From: Dromaius novaehollandiae
Lineage: Eukaryota; Chordata; Aves; Casuariiformes; Dromaiidae
Assembly (NCBI RefSeq): GCF_036370855.1
Contig: NC_088099.1
Coordinates: forward strand, 147,267,017-147,331,016
DNA: 64,000 nt
Reading direction: 5' to 3'
Shown here piece by piece: positions 1-12,440 of the stretch; position 1 is the stretch's first letter, and each line of letters opens with the position of its first letter. Made by a program: the position numbers and the translations under genes. The notes beneath the pieces were generated by a model. The model was not told the DNA's origin. It ran no database searches and saw only the letters and a list, made by a program, of their open reading frames with translations.

Positions 1-1737
1 ATTCTCTTGATAGAGACATGCTGTTTCCCCAGAGTTTCCTAAAAGGAGAAAGAGTTGAAATATTGAATATACAGAAAATTATGGAATAAAAAATTAAATT
101 TCAGTTGTAAATAACATTAGCAAAGAATATAGTCATAACAATAACAAAGGAGATGGAAAGAAACATATTCTTCCCTAAAGAGAATTCAGAGTACACTGAG
201 TTATATTTTATGTTCTCATAGCTATCATGTAAGCAATTAGAAACACAATGCAAAGTAGTCAGAATTGTTAGTATTAAATTTATGATACATAACTTATCAG
301 GACCTTCAAATTTATTAGAATAAATAAGAACTGGCCCAAATGAAACTGGAACACAGAGCAGAGAGAACACCAACATCCACACCTTGAGAAGAAAATACAG
401 CCTGTACTCCACAGGCTTTTGTTAATCAAAGTTCACCCAACATCATCCTACCTCAAAGTGACATGTAAAGGCAAATTTCCGAAGACTGGAAATTTAGGGA
501 AGGCTAAAGAAAAGCATACAAGATGATTCACTTCAGTTATCTTGCATGCAATGTGACACAGAAGCCATGGCTGAAAATATAGGAATGATACAGGATTTGA
601 ATCCCAGACTGCTGCTTTCCTATCAAACTGAAGCCCTTTGCAGATGGAGGGCAGGCTTTCAAGGGCAGTGCTAGTGCTTGGCTCTCAGTGCTCCTTGCTC
701 CACCATTTGGAAGGCCTGTGACTAAGAAAGGTCTCAGATATGTCAAAAAATGATGTGGCTCTCCCTGTTCTATTCTCCAAAGGTCGCTTGACCCTTTCCA
801 CTTAGCATGGCTAAGAAATGGGAAGTATGGAAGCATTGCCTGGTTTCTTGCTGTACAGATAGAATGGTGTTTTCCTGTGCAAATAATAGAATAAAATAAA
901 TCCTCTATGGAGGCATCCAGTGAGGACCCAGCTGTTTGTTCTTTGAGATACCGGAGACAATGAACTGATAAAATGTGCACACAAGATAGAGTCTGTATCA
1001 TAAATGAATAAAACATTTTTTTAAATTCCTCTGTGGGGGCTTTTCTGTGAAATCCAGGTGTCCTTTCCATTGAAACTCTCAGAAGAGGAAAAAATTATAC
1101 TCTTCATTATCCCAGGCACACCATTTGCATAGAACATTCTTCACACACAGGCGCCTGTCAAAATATCAGTCAGTCTCCAACTTCAGCTCTCTGACCACCA
1201 TTCACCACTTGTGACACCTTGACATGTGTTCCCTATGTCCCCTGTGCTCCAGCACGCTACACATCCTGTAGCCATGTATCCTCTTCCCCTTTGCAGGATG
1301 GCTTAGATTTTTCTTCCTTCTTCTCCCAGGCAGAACAGCCACCTTATTTTGCTTAAAAATCATAAATCTGTATGAAAACTTCAGGCCTCTATTAGAGTGG
1401 ACACCCTTTGAATCATCTGAAATTGAACTCACTTGATAGGTTTTCTTCAGATCATTTTTCTGTGGTATATTTTTCCCAGTGGTTCACAGATATTTGTGTT
1501 TTGGGGAGCAAGTTTGTTTTATTAAATTACAGGGGCTTCACATAAATTTTAGTTTCATTCTGAAGCATGAAGTAGGTAGTGTTTAAACAAGTCTGTGCTT
1601 GTAACTTCATTCCATTTAAATGCACTCCTCTGCTTTAATATCCTCTTAAATCATTTATGTATACATCACTATTGAACATACCATACTTTACATTCCACGT
1701 GTAGCGACACAAGACAGTTACAACAATGCAAGCTAAT
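1..1737. other. Intergenic, nothing recognised
   Basis: AT-rich DNA. A minus-strand open frame of 177 codons at 537-1070 has no recognisable domain and poor composition for a protein; it is not called as a gene. Confidence 0.5.
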
Positions 1738-1806
1738 TAAAGCTACAGGGTAAAACTCCGACCCTATTGAAATCAAAGGGGGTTTTGCCTCTTACTTCAA
1801 CAGAGT
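1738..1806. repeat. Palindromic amniote repeat
   Basis: GGTAAAACTCCGACCCTATTG and AAAGGGGGTTTTGCC form an imperfect inverted repeat around ATTGAAATCAA, followed by TACTTCAACAGAGT. This matches the 'CAAAACTCCCATTGACTTCAATGGGAGTTTTGCC' pattern. Confidence 0.6.
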
Positions 1807-3380
1807 AAGCATTTCACCCCGAGGCCTTTTCTGTCCCCCTAAGTTTCCCTAGCTGTTTGTGCAAAGAGTTCTGGAGAATATCAGGTCTCAGAAAGCCAAT
1901 TAGCTAGAGACAGCAGTACAACAAAGCTTCCTCCTGCTGATGGGGAGCGGGTGGCCTTTTGCCTTCAGGAAATAGTTCCAAGCTGGGGTGGGACAGTGGT
2001 TCGAAGTGGCAGCCCCCGTAGGTATAAGGTGAAGGCGGAGGAGCCTCCCTGTGTGTGCACAGACACAATGTGGGCAAAGCTGCATGAAAGTAATTGAAGA
2101 TGAGAGGAAGGGGCCTGAAGCCGTGTTGCGAGGGCAAGTGATCTGAGCACTTGAAAGCCAAACGTTTGCCTAATTGCTGTTTAAAATGACTGCACTCAAC
2201 CAGGGGCGCCCAACCCTCCCCGCTGGGTGGGCCACACAGCTTCTTCCCGTTGCAGCAGAAGGGCAATAAGCTGTGGCTTTTCCCCTGTGAAGGACCAGAT
2301 GTCCTGCGTACGCAGAGTACAGATGACCTTTTGCTTTTATTTTCTACTTTCCCAGGGGCTTCTCAGCACAGGACAGAGAGTAGGTTCGCTGCCTGAAGGA
2401 ATTATTCTAGCAGTGGCGACCCATTCCTAGTCGCTTTGTGTCCCACAGGTGTCTCAGCCTCTCCCATGATATCTGAACAGATGTGCACTTTTCATGTAAC
2501 TGGAAACTGTCCCATCCAGCTGGACCGTGTAGCTGACTCATCTCCATCACTGCCCACCAGAAATGAGACACAACGTGAAGTCTCTAATAACTCGACAATA
2601 CTGGCCCAGAGTCTGTGAAAATTTGAAGTGTGACTTTAAAAGATACATGCTCAAATGTTCAAAATGTCCAAGGTGATTGGTTCTCAAAGGGCTGTGGCAG
2701 AGTCTTAATAACCCAATGAGGTTAATTAGTTTTTGAAGAATGGAATTCCATTCTTGATCTGAAATTTTGAATCAAAACCAAAGTTTTCCTGAATATATTT
2801 TGTCTCAATGGAAAACAGATCTTGGCATGAACTGGCCTTAATATTGGATATTACATTACAGATCATGGAGACATTGACAAAATTGAAAGATCATAAGACA
2901 GTTACAAGCTGTTGAACAGCACTTTCTGGGTTAAGATATTTGTACTTTGTAGAAAAAAGTGTCCTGGGATTACTGGTCTTGGACCAGGGCAGTGTCTACA
3001 GTGAAACTGAACCTAGAGAAGAAAAAGGACCCTTGAATTTGGATCAAGGCTTTTTGGAGGTTTTTGAAGTTCTTAAATATTTTGAAATATTATGAAAACC
3101 TGAATCAGGCAATGTTCACCTTCTAAATGACAACACCATTGCCTGAATGCCTTCTTGGTGCTGGCAGTTCCTTGCCATTTTCTTACTTCAGTTTTCACTG
3201 TGGAAATTGAATATGCACAAACAACATTAATTCTGGGGTTCCTGTGCTGAAAAAGGTCAGGTCCTATTATATAATTATATCTATTCATCTTTAAAAAGAA
3301 TGGTTTTGGATCTGGACACAGCAAGATAATGAAAGCTTTTTAAACCAGTTAAAGATAGACATGGCTTCATTTATCCAGTC
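1807..3380. other. Intergenic, nothing recognised
   Basis: Slightly GC-richer at 1980-2260 but without CpG clustering. Overlapping short open frames on both strands there are not gene-like. Confidence 0.5.
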
Positions 3381-3437
3381 TTTTTTTTTCTTTCTTTCCT
3401 TTTTTTTTTTTTTTTTTTTTTTTTTGGGGGGGGGGGG
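3381..3437. repeat. Poly-pyrimidine tract ending in T26-G12
   Basis: A T-rich tract with CTTT units runs into 26 T, immediately followed by 12 G. The abrupt T-to-G change is unusual and could reflect sequencing or assembly error at a homopolymer. Confidence 0.9.
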
Positions 3438-3835
3438 ATAGTGAAGCATTGCCTTTGAAAAATCTTTGCTGAACTGCTTTGAGAAAAGTAGTGAAATCAA
3501 AATCATTGTACCTTGTGAATACTTAAAAGAGCTACCCATGCCATGATGGAACATACTTTTTTTGTCTCCTTACTGCAGGGATCAAAGGGGATGGCATAGG
3601 AAAGAAGCACCATTGTAGGCTTATTGAACTTGTCTGTTTCTTTTCCTGAAATGCTTTAGAACCATAGGGATTTGTTAGCCAGAAAGCAGTTGAGATTCAG
3701 AAACACAAAGTTATCATCAAAATACATGACCATGGGCTTATCCATGACTGATAGCGTTATTGTTGAAATGCTGGAGCATGCCTGAAGCATTGGATAAACC
3801 TGAAAGAAATAACTATATACCAATCCCTACCAAGT

Positions 3836-3867
3836 GTGGAACAGTTGTCTTGTGGAACAGTTATCTA
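3836..3867. repeat. 16-bp tandem duplication
   Basis: GTGGAACAGTTGTCTT is followed directly by GTGGAACAGTTATCTA (14 of 16 identical). Confidence 0.85.
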
Positions 3868-4029
3868 CTGATCACCTTACAAATCCAAACTAAGTCATGA
3901 AATTACATAAACATACTTTGTATCTGTATCCTTTTAGTAGTTCGTGGGTTAGAAACAGTAACATTCTTTTTTATGGTGATCTATTTTGGGACACTGTAAC
4001 TATCTGAGGGATATGAATTAGTTTTTCTT

Positions 4030-4860
4030 CTAGACAAGCACAACTGGGACATAGCCAGGAGACCACAACAGATGGACAGAGGTCTCTTCCAGGTATTCCA
4101 TCCAGGCTTTCATTTCTGGTTTGTACAGGGAACAAGGCTTTATAAAAGAGATTGCAGGTGCAGACTGGTGGAGAGATGTATAGACAATTGGGAAGAATAT
4201 GTCATCACTTTTCCTGTCAAAGTCATCAATTTGCTCTTGATACTCTTGGGTATTTGAGGAGTAGAACTCAATGAACTTGCAGTCATCACCATCAGCAATC
4301 AGGGTTCAACTGAGAATAACTGTAGAAAGAAACTCAGGTTAAGGTAGACTCAGTGACCCTCTGAAATATCAGGATCATGCAATATATACCTCATGAAATA
4401 GTTACTATAATAACAAAGTATGATTTGCTGAACTGCGTGATTATTTGCCAGTCTTGATTTCTGGCTTGCAGGGGCTCTACTTGATGGGTGACAGAACCAG
4501 GCATCAAGATACATCAGCTTCCACAAGCTCAGTGATATGCTGGGCATAGGCTTGGTCAAACTGAGTATCTGCAGAATTGCTAGGACCACTACAGTCAACA
4601 AGCCCAAGAAATTCGGTATAAATGTAGACCATAATTTGGAACAGCTCCAGCTGAGAAGAATCTGGAGGTGTTTATGGAGGCAACATGAAATCAGCAAAAG
4701 GCATGTTGGAAGAAGAGATCCTTTGGCTCAAATGCGCATACTGGCAGTGTGATCTCTCTAAAGCTTCTCCTACTGGGGTGGGCCTCAGGGCTTCCTTCAC
4801 TTCATTTTGTCCAGAAGAAGAAAAATGGAGCTGCTCCCCCTGCTGCAAGCAGAATCCCCT
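4030..4860 (-). pseudogene. Decayed coding frame, probable processed pseudogene of unknown parent
   Basis: One minus-strand frame stays protein-like over about 830 bases. From 4860 down to 4675 it is open for 62 codons (includes VKEALRPTPVGEALERS and MPFADFML), then a stop. It is open again to 4507 (includes SSQLELFQIMVYIYTEF and FDQAYAQHITELVEADVS), followed by several stops. The last part, 4305-4033, is open for 91 codons (includes DDCKFIEFYSSNTQEYQEQI and PEMKAWMEYLEE) and ends in TAG. All three parts are in the same phase, with charged and hydrophobic residues mixed as in a globular protein. I do not recognise the parent. No intron signals or poly-A tail are clear, so 'processed' is inferred from the uninterrupted layout. 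A repeat-derived frame is the alternative. Confidence 0.45.
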
Positions 4861-4919
4861 CTGCTGTCAGTTTTGTGGCAGTCATTTTCAACCTGGAGTT
4901 GTTCTGTAGATTGTCTTAT

Positions 4920-7046
4920 CTGGTGGAGAGTGAGTGGAACTAGGTACAAGGACGGAGATCATTCCTTCTTCCAGTGATGTTAAAACAAAAGGTGAGATAT
5001 AAAGGTGTCAAGCGCTGGTTGTCCAATGTGCATGGTTAGGTGTCTCCAGCCCTAACTAGGAGCCTGAGGACAGTGGCAGCTAAGAAATTAAGTGGGCTAA
5101 ACAGATATTCAGGCAGTGCGTGCTGTATGCTTGTATGTTCCCAAGGCAGAAGGTATGTATGTACTTGATTGCAGGGACTGATGAAGAAAATGTACTGGTT
5201 TGGTCAAAACACAAATCCTTTTATAGAGTTGTTCCAAGTCTGTGGGTCTGCTGAAAGCTAACGGTGAATGTACAGTGCAGGCATTCACTGTTCATAGCCT
5301 GTGATTGCTCTGTCACCACTTTCTTCATGTAATCTCACTCCTATATCTTGTGTTCTGCCCTTGTGAAAGTTACCTTCAAAATAAGAGTTGATATATCATA
5401 TTGCATTTACTAAGCCAGAAAAGAATTTGTTTGTTACATGGAATGCAGTATTTTTCTTTTCCTTGGCTCCTGTGAAGGACAGACTTCTTAAGTTTGAGTA
5501 TGCTCATACCCCCTTCTCTGTTCCGATGTGAGCATGAAAATCACTGGCGTTGCAAGGTGGTAAAGCCTTTGAATACGTGACTACATGCTGTGCCTGCAAG
5601 CTAACAGTGATGCCAATGTGTTTTTTTCCACCAGCAGCATCTCATTTTGCATAAATCATGGTTGTTGTTTTACTGAATGGCTGAAATATAATAAATAGAT
5701 GTAGTATGTCCTTGGAAATGTAAAATAACAGTTTCTAACTCACATATTTTACACTTTTCTGATGAACACCCAAACCCTTGTCTCCTTGACTGCTGAAACA
5801 GCTGATTTGCATCTTTGGCTAAGGATAGTTCTGATGCCCAGACAGTCAGCTCCAAAAGGCTTGTACTTTCTATTCTTTCTAGGTATTATAATGAAGAGCT
5901 CTGGAGTAATCTAAATTATGCAAATACTCTCTCTTATCAAATATGCTTCTCACATATTCCCTTAGAGCAAGATTAAAACAGTGCAGGAAGTGAGCTTGAT
6001 ATTCCCTCTAAAATGCTATGTACTTAAACTTTACTTTTTCCTGGCTTTTCTAGTGGAATGAATTAGGCAAAGCAGAATTAACCTTGTCAGTCACCAAGTC
6101 AGCTTCCATGACACAGAGTGCTGTAACTAAGAATACAGAAATAACAAGAGAGTCCCAATGCAGTCACCCTCCAATGATTCCTGCATAGAGTATGTAAAGT
6201 GCTTTGGGGTACTCTGAGAAGATATACTCAATATAAATGTAAAGTAAGAGTTAGCAAAGAAAAGCCTTTTTGCCTGAAAGTCAAGGGCAAGAGACAGTAG
6301 TCTCAGGCAAACAAAGGCTTTGTGCCAAAAAACATGTCTGCTTGGGGAAGCTCTGCAAAGAGCTTGGACACAGGGGCACTGAACTGCTAACTGGAGCATG
6401 TGGGCTCAGTAGGAGTTTTGGAGCAGGAAACAAGCTGCTTTAGCATGGGGGGAGAGGAAAAGTGGGTGACCAGAATGAAGGAGTGAATTAGAAGGGAGAG
6501 AAGGTTATGAGGATGTGCAGAGTGGTGCAATAATTGAGTCCGTGCAGCAGGTAGAATGGGAATTAACCCTAGAGAAGGGTTGCCAGATTCTCCTCTTCTG
6601 GCTAGTTTAGTTTGGTAAGGGCAGATGTTAACCGGGAGTGAGGCAAACAGCACTTCTGAAAACCTCACATCTCCCTTTCTGCTGCTATAAGGCCCTAGGA
6701 GCCTCCAGTTTAAAAAAGGAAACCATTATAACCTTGTATGCACATCTCATTCTCTCTTGATAGTCTTGAAATCTTCAGAATGTATCTGTCCAACAGCCCC
6801 AGACATGATTTCAGCGGACTATTTCTAGGCAGAGGGAAGGATGAATGCAGAACACAGCACTTTTAGTGCAGCTCCTACCAATGCGGAGGCAGATGGGAGA
6901 AAGGAGTAATTTCTTCTCAGAGTGAGAAAATCAGAAAAAAAGGGGAGGAAGAAACTGCTAGAAGAACCTTGCCTGTAAGTTCTGGCTTATGTCTGTTCTA
7001 ATAAATGCTGCCTGACTACTTCAGTTGCATTTTGTTTTGCTAGCTA
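4920..7046. other. Intergenic, nothing recognised
   Basis: No repeat family, coding exon or motif cluster identified by eye. Confidence 0.5.
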
Positions 7047-7565
7047 ATGAACTACTTGCAATCAACAGAACAGCTCTTTCAAGTGACTGTGCTCTCTTCT
7101 CTTCAACCTTATATGAACTGGGCCACACTAACTGTTCATGGTCTGCACAGGACATCTTTCAAAATAAGGAAGGATACCAGGATGACAAGTGTCAAGCATG
7201 AACTGCTGAACAATATGCTTAGATATGGGTATGCCACAGTGTGCAATATGCACTGCGTTAGAGATGCCAGAGCAATCTGGTCCATGCTTGTATCAGATAG
7301 TCTGCACAGATACCAGCTCAGACCCCATATCAGAATAGCCATCCTATGGCTGGCTTGGGAATGCTGCCATGGTGCCATGCCTATCCTTACCTTGGGGGCC
7401 TACCTTTCTGGCACCACTTCAGGAATCTCTGCATCACACTCTGTTGCATGGTACAGAAAGGACCAAAGCCCACTGATTAGCAGTAGCTCTAATGTACAGT
7501 TCAGTGATACAGCTGCTTTAAAAACTCAGCTGAGTTCCTCACTAGTCAGATTGTCCTCAGAGTAA
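7047..7565 (+). other. Unassigned open frame of 172 codons
   Basis: This is the longest open frame in the left part outside the GC-rich regions. It reads MNYLQSTEQLFQVTV at the start and ends before TAACTTGG. No domain, signal peptide or known family is recognised. The minus strand over 7120-7420 also contains protein-like stretches (for example HIAHCGIPISKHIVQQF) broken by stops. The segment may be a decayed transposon or retrocopy rather than a gene. No promoter or splice context supports expression. Confidence 0.2.
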
Positions 7566-7569
7566 CTTG

Positions 7570-9934
7570 GTGAAAACTATTCCTGCAGCATATTTAAAAC
7601 GAGATTTGCTAAAACAAGAGTTGAGGTTTTTGCATTTTTAAAAGCAAAGAAACAACAACCTCCAAAACTGCAGGATTTTAAACTTTACTAACCTTTCTTG
7701 TCCATTCTAGAATTGGTGTTTCCAATTGGCTATGGTCCTGTTTGGTATCTCTAAAAAACTTAAGCCCCTTAGGCTTTGCAAAATTCATAGAATCCTGTCA
7801 CCGAGTCTAGAACTCTGTTGTGACACAAGTCCCCCAAACTGCAGCTAATGTGAGATGCTATATCCATTAAGTTATCATGAGTAACTAGCCATTTTAGTTT
7901 TGTGATGTCGTTTCTTTGCCACATCTCTTTGATGGAGAAAGGAAGTCCAGAACGTTGTGAATGGGAGCTATGGGGGCAATATCCTTTCTTTAGGAGCTTT
8001 ATTTTGTGAGCACCTTGGTGCAACTCAAATGAACATTTAATTATTAATACACAGGGCAGGCTGGCATAAACAAAAGTTCCTATAGTCAGATGGAGAGTCC
8101 AAGGATCCATGTATGATTGCTTCCAAAGAAACAACAGATGATCATGAGATCTGTCCTATAAAATTTAGAAATTAAGTAGATATAACTTTTGTATCAGAAA
8201 CCCATTACTATCCACTAATACTGGAGCACCTGATGAACCTAAATGCTTCTGGCAAGATCTTCTTAAATCTGTCCTCCTAATAATGACTAAATCAATGTAA
8301 GCCTCCTTTACGTGGCAAGGGAGGAGACAAATTTCAGCAATGCTAAAACTTTGAGAAGAACATGTCATTTCAAAAGGGTTTGCCTTCCTAAGCTTCAATA
8401 GACTAGCCTAATTTACATGATATAATGTTGCCAAATAAGAAGAAAAACATACCTCAAAATACCCTTTGTTCTGTGTATGCCTGTTTGTATAATGGCAGCA
8501 GCACTGTTATTCTATGTCATCCCTTGTTGACAAGCCTGTTTGAGTTCCAGTAATGGAAAACTATCATGTTGATTTGCTTCAGATTAACCTCATCTTCTTG
8601 TCATACTACAGATATTTTCCATTACAAGTAACAAATATATGGTGATAGGTAAACGATTTTGATAAATTCTGACAAAGATTTTAAAACAGCTTCATAGATG
8701 CTTATTTTATTTTAGAAAAAACAATAGCATCAGAAAAATGGCATCTGTCAGATGTCTTTGGTAATTTTACCATTAGGTGTTGTCATGACTTTCTACATAT
8801 GGCTATAGGGAAAAAAAAATGTTTTTTTTCTGCATTATAAATCTTATTTTGAATAACTTAGAATTTCTTCTAAACCCATCCATAAAAAGATCTGAAAACA
8901 GTGAAATCACCAGGAAAACTATTTAACAGTAAGGACTGTAAATAAATGCTCTAAAGAGTTCTGATACATTAGTTTCAAGCTGCCAAGTTGTATCGCAGGC
9001 ACAGAGTCTCTGATTGTTCCTTTTATATTTTTGCTTTTAGGAAGGGATTTGAAAAAATAGAATTATGCTGATCTTATAATGACAGTACTAGTACTACTAT
9101 GCAGAAATATCAATGTGTACAGAGATATTCACATGCTATATACAGAGAACAGGGCTTACTTTATTGTTAGCAATTACTGGAAGGGGCCCAAAGTAAGCAT
9201 CATTTCGGGGTGTAAGAAGGCTTACCACTTCAGTCCCTTCCAACACAACGATAACTTGTGCAATTGAAATGTTAAGACTGTACTTTGGAAAGTAAGCTCT
9301 GTGCTCTCTAGTTAAAAATGTGTGGATGTTACATGCCCGTATTTAACCACATATAGGTAGTGTAGCATGCACAGTAATTACCTGTTAGGCAAAAAGAATA
9401 CAAAAAACACTTGTGTTAAATGCTACCAATACAGGGCTGCAATTTCAAGTGGATCTCTGCTCTTCTCTTTCTAAAAATGTCCTTTTATAAGTCTCTTTGT
9501 TTTTCAAAGGATGCAGTGTGTTGCAAAATATTGTGCTGTATTTGTCTTTAATGGAGTAGATTCACTGAGAAGACAGCTTGAACCAAAATGTGGCAATGTT
9601 TGAAGCCATGAGATGACTTCCTAGTAATATAGACTTCAGAGATGATTTTGAAATATGAGGGAAACTTGTCTGGGCTCATGAAGATCTTAATTTGGTATCA
9701 AAAAAATCATGTGCCCAAATGATATTACCACCACACTTTACTGAAATTAATGTATAAAATACAAATCAAAGAATTGCATTCTTAAAAGGAACCGGTGGCT
9801 CTGTTTGGTGGTTTAATGCAGAGCCTTCCAACCCCGGGCCCAGGGGCCAAAAGCCTTTAATATCTGATGCTTATCTAGTCTTTGTGAAATCATCTGCTGG
9901 TCTCTCTCCAGCTACGGTCTGAGAAATGGTCCAG
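7570..9934. other. Intergenic, nothing recognised
   Basis: AT-rich sequence. A small A9-TG-T8 inverted run lies at 8812-8829. Confidence 0.5.
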
Positions 9935-10010
9935 CTACAAACTCCAGCATCATGATTAGCACTAATTAGCATGATTACTGTCAATCTCAGAAGAGATCAG
10001 AAGAATTGAA
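9935..10010. promoter_or_regulatory. Cluster of homeodomain-type motifs
   Basis: CATGATTAG (9951), CTAATTAG (9962), CATGATTAC (9970) and TGTCAATC (9979) lie within about 40 bases; CATGATTA is repeated directly 19 bases apart. TAAT cores with an adjacent PBX/MEIS-like TGTCAATC are common in developmental enhancers. Binding is not shown. Confidence 0.35.
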
Positions 10011-12059
10011 TAGCCAGCAAGACAGAACTGAACCCTTTGACATGATACCTCTGAATCAGGATCAGCCTCTCCTGACAGTCTGCAGGAGGCAAGTTTACTT
10101 TGTCTCTATCTTCTCCGTAAATATCGAATTCTAAATTACCTGAGAACCATGACTTTCCACCTCACTGGATGCAAACCTGTCTTTGTCACAGACCTATTAC
10201 AGATCATAGTAGTTGAGAACAAGACTTCTCTTGTTGCTGCTGTGTCTATGAGTTCAAGGCACTGTGCTGAGCTTGCTCATTCAGTTCATGAGTGTCCTCT
10301 CATGATCCAGTACTGTCTTCCAGTCTGTTTGTCCTACCTGGGTGAAGGAAGCACCTGCAACCAAGTAAGATCCTGTCATATCTCCCTAAGAATATTGAAT
10401 ACCTTTTTAGTGGCAGCATCTAACAATCCAGGCATGAACACAAGGTCAAATCTATTCCTAGGGCCCTGTTGGCATCCATAGCTGCCCTATCTGTACTCTA
10501 ACAGTATGTGACACTCCCTGAGTGAATTTATTGTAGTAATCACTTTCAGTATATCCCAAGGACTTCAACATGATATTTTGCTGCTTACAGTACCAGACAG
10601 AGAGCAACAGCATGAAATAAAATGCATAGAACTTCCCTTCTTATGAAAGAGAAATGCAAAAGCAGAAAACAGGCTGAATTTCTCCAGGGTAATTTTATGT
10701 AAAAGAAAGACCAGCAACATCCTTTAAGGCCTGAAATGTCAAGCTTGTAAAAATAGTATTCTTGGGAGTTGTATTTGATCATTTGTTAAATAGTGTGATA
10801 TAAAATGTAGAAATCCATGTGTAATGCTTCAAATCCCTAATCTGGTTTAAAAGGTCAGTTGAAGCCTAAAAGGACTTGGCATTTTCCCTTTAAAAATCTG
10901 ACTTTTTGACTCAGAGCTAACAACATTTGAGCCTGAATAACCTGAAGGATAAATACAAAATCTGATTTCAATTGAACTATTTAGAAAGCAGGGGATCTTC
11001 TAATTTGTAAGATAGCATTCAAGGAGGTTTTTCCATTAAGAACTCAATCGACTGAAAAATGATTTCCTTGGGTATTCCACAATCTTTCAATGCTTGTGTA
11101 AATTTTACGCGGGAGGGGGCAGTGAGTGAGGCTGAAGATGTATAACACAATGCCAGGATAGCAGAAAGCCCATTTGTGAATCAGAGGGAACTGGTATTTG
11201 CCTCAGAAATTTGTACCCTTTCTACTTCTTCCTCCACTGCCTGGAAGACACATCTGCTTCAAAATCTTTAGAATTCAATGCAATGTAGGCTTGCTTGCTA
11301 CTACTACTGTCTTTGTAAGCATGATTATAGTCCTTTGCAGCAATACCCCTTCCCACTCTTTGCACATCATTTGGCTGAGTCAGTATGGCATGTGAGTTAG
11401 ATGCTCACCACCATTTTCACAGAGGTGTGCACTGAACACTTGCCTAGCTTTAAGGAAGCACTGTGGCTCTGGGCTTCTGTGCAGAGAGGCAGGATGTTTC
11501 CTTGCCTGGTTGCAACTTCTCCAAAGGGTCATGGTGGCAAGTGAAAGCACAGCACAGAGACTCCATGAACCATGTCTTCATTCTCCCCAGTCAAACCCAG
11601 TACATCAGGGCTTCAAAGCAGATGAGTACGGATCTATAGGGCTTTATGCTTTCTACTTGCAAGGGAATACAGTAAAAAGGTGAATGTCACAGATTTTCTG
11701 TTCCCGAGGTATAGCTATACTCCATGTTAAATCTTGCCATCAGAATAAACTTTTTAGAAGAAACATCCTTCTCCTCCTGCCTGACTCCATCTTTTCCTCA
11801 CCAAGCATCCACTGCTTATTGATTGCTTTCTTCTTTCTTGACATGAAGTGCTCAGCCTGAGCAGCTGTAGGACCTCCTTGTAATTGCTTTGCACTTTCTT
11901 ACCCGTTTTTTCACTAGCAGTTATGGCGAAAATGGAGCTGCCTTGTTGAGAGTGAGCCTCACCGCTCAGGCCCCTCACGCCTGCAGATGTTGGCCCTGTT
12001 ATGTGCAGTTCTCCAAGTTTTGCTGGAAGGGGGTCATCTGGTTTGATGTGACCTTCAGC
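10011..12059. other. Intergenic, nothing recognised
   Basis: No convincing gene. The 110-codon open frame at 10149-10481 lacks recognisable features. Confidence 0.5.
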
Positions 12060-12440
12060 CAACATGTGGGTCGTGGATCTACCTCCCCGACGGGCTCCAT
12101 CTCTGCACCAGGCTGCGCCCAGCCCTCAGATGTGAACATCCCATGGGAGGGGTGGCAGCCAGGCACGGCGGCTCCTCAGGGCCCCCCCAGCGGCTGGTGT
12201 CATTTACATTTTTGCAGCACACCAGCAATGCCACTTTGATAACTGCCTGGGCTGAAAACAACCAAATAAGAGCAGGTGGTCAGAAACGTGACGATCACTG
12301 AAGGATGACACGCTCTGCGAAGCCTCCCAAAGCTCCCCTCTGATTGGCTGCCGTGGCCAGCAGCCTGCTCCCCCCGGCCAATCGCAGCACAGCTCCTTGT
12401 GGGGCGGGAAACAGCTCTCATTTTATTATACCAATATCCA
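12060..12440. promoter_or_regulatory. Orphan GC-rich patch with promoter-type motifs
   Basis: GC-rich DNA in AT-rich surroundings, with scattered CpGs. It contains ATTGG at 12343-12347, CCAAT at 12378-12382 and again at 12431-12435, a GC-box/E2F-like GGGGCGGGAAA at 12401-12411, and GTGACG near 12287. TTTTATTATA at 12421 could act as a weak TATA-like element. No coding gene is recognised nearby, so it may drive a non-coding RNA or be an enhancer or a retrotransposon LTR. Motifs are seen; function is inferred. Confidence 0.4.

Noticed and set aside
537..1070. A 177-codon minus-strand open frame
   Set aside because: No domain or homologue recognised, no promoter or splice context; treated as chance.
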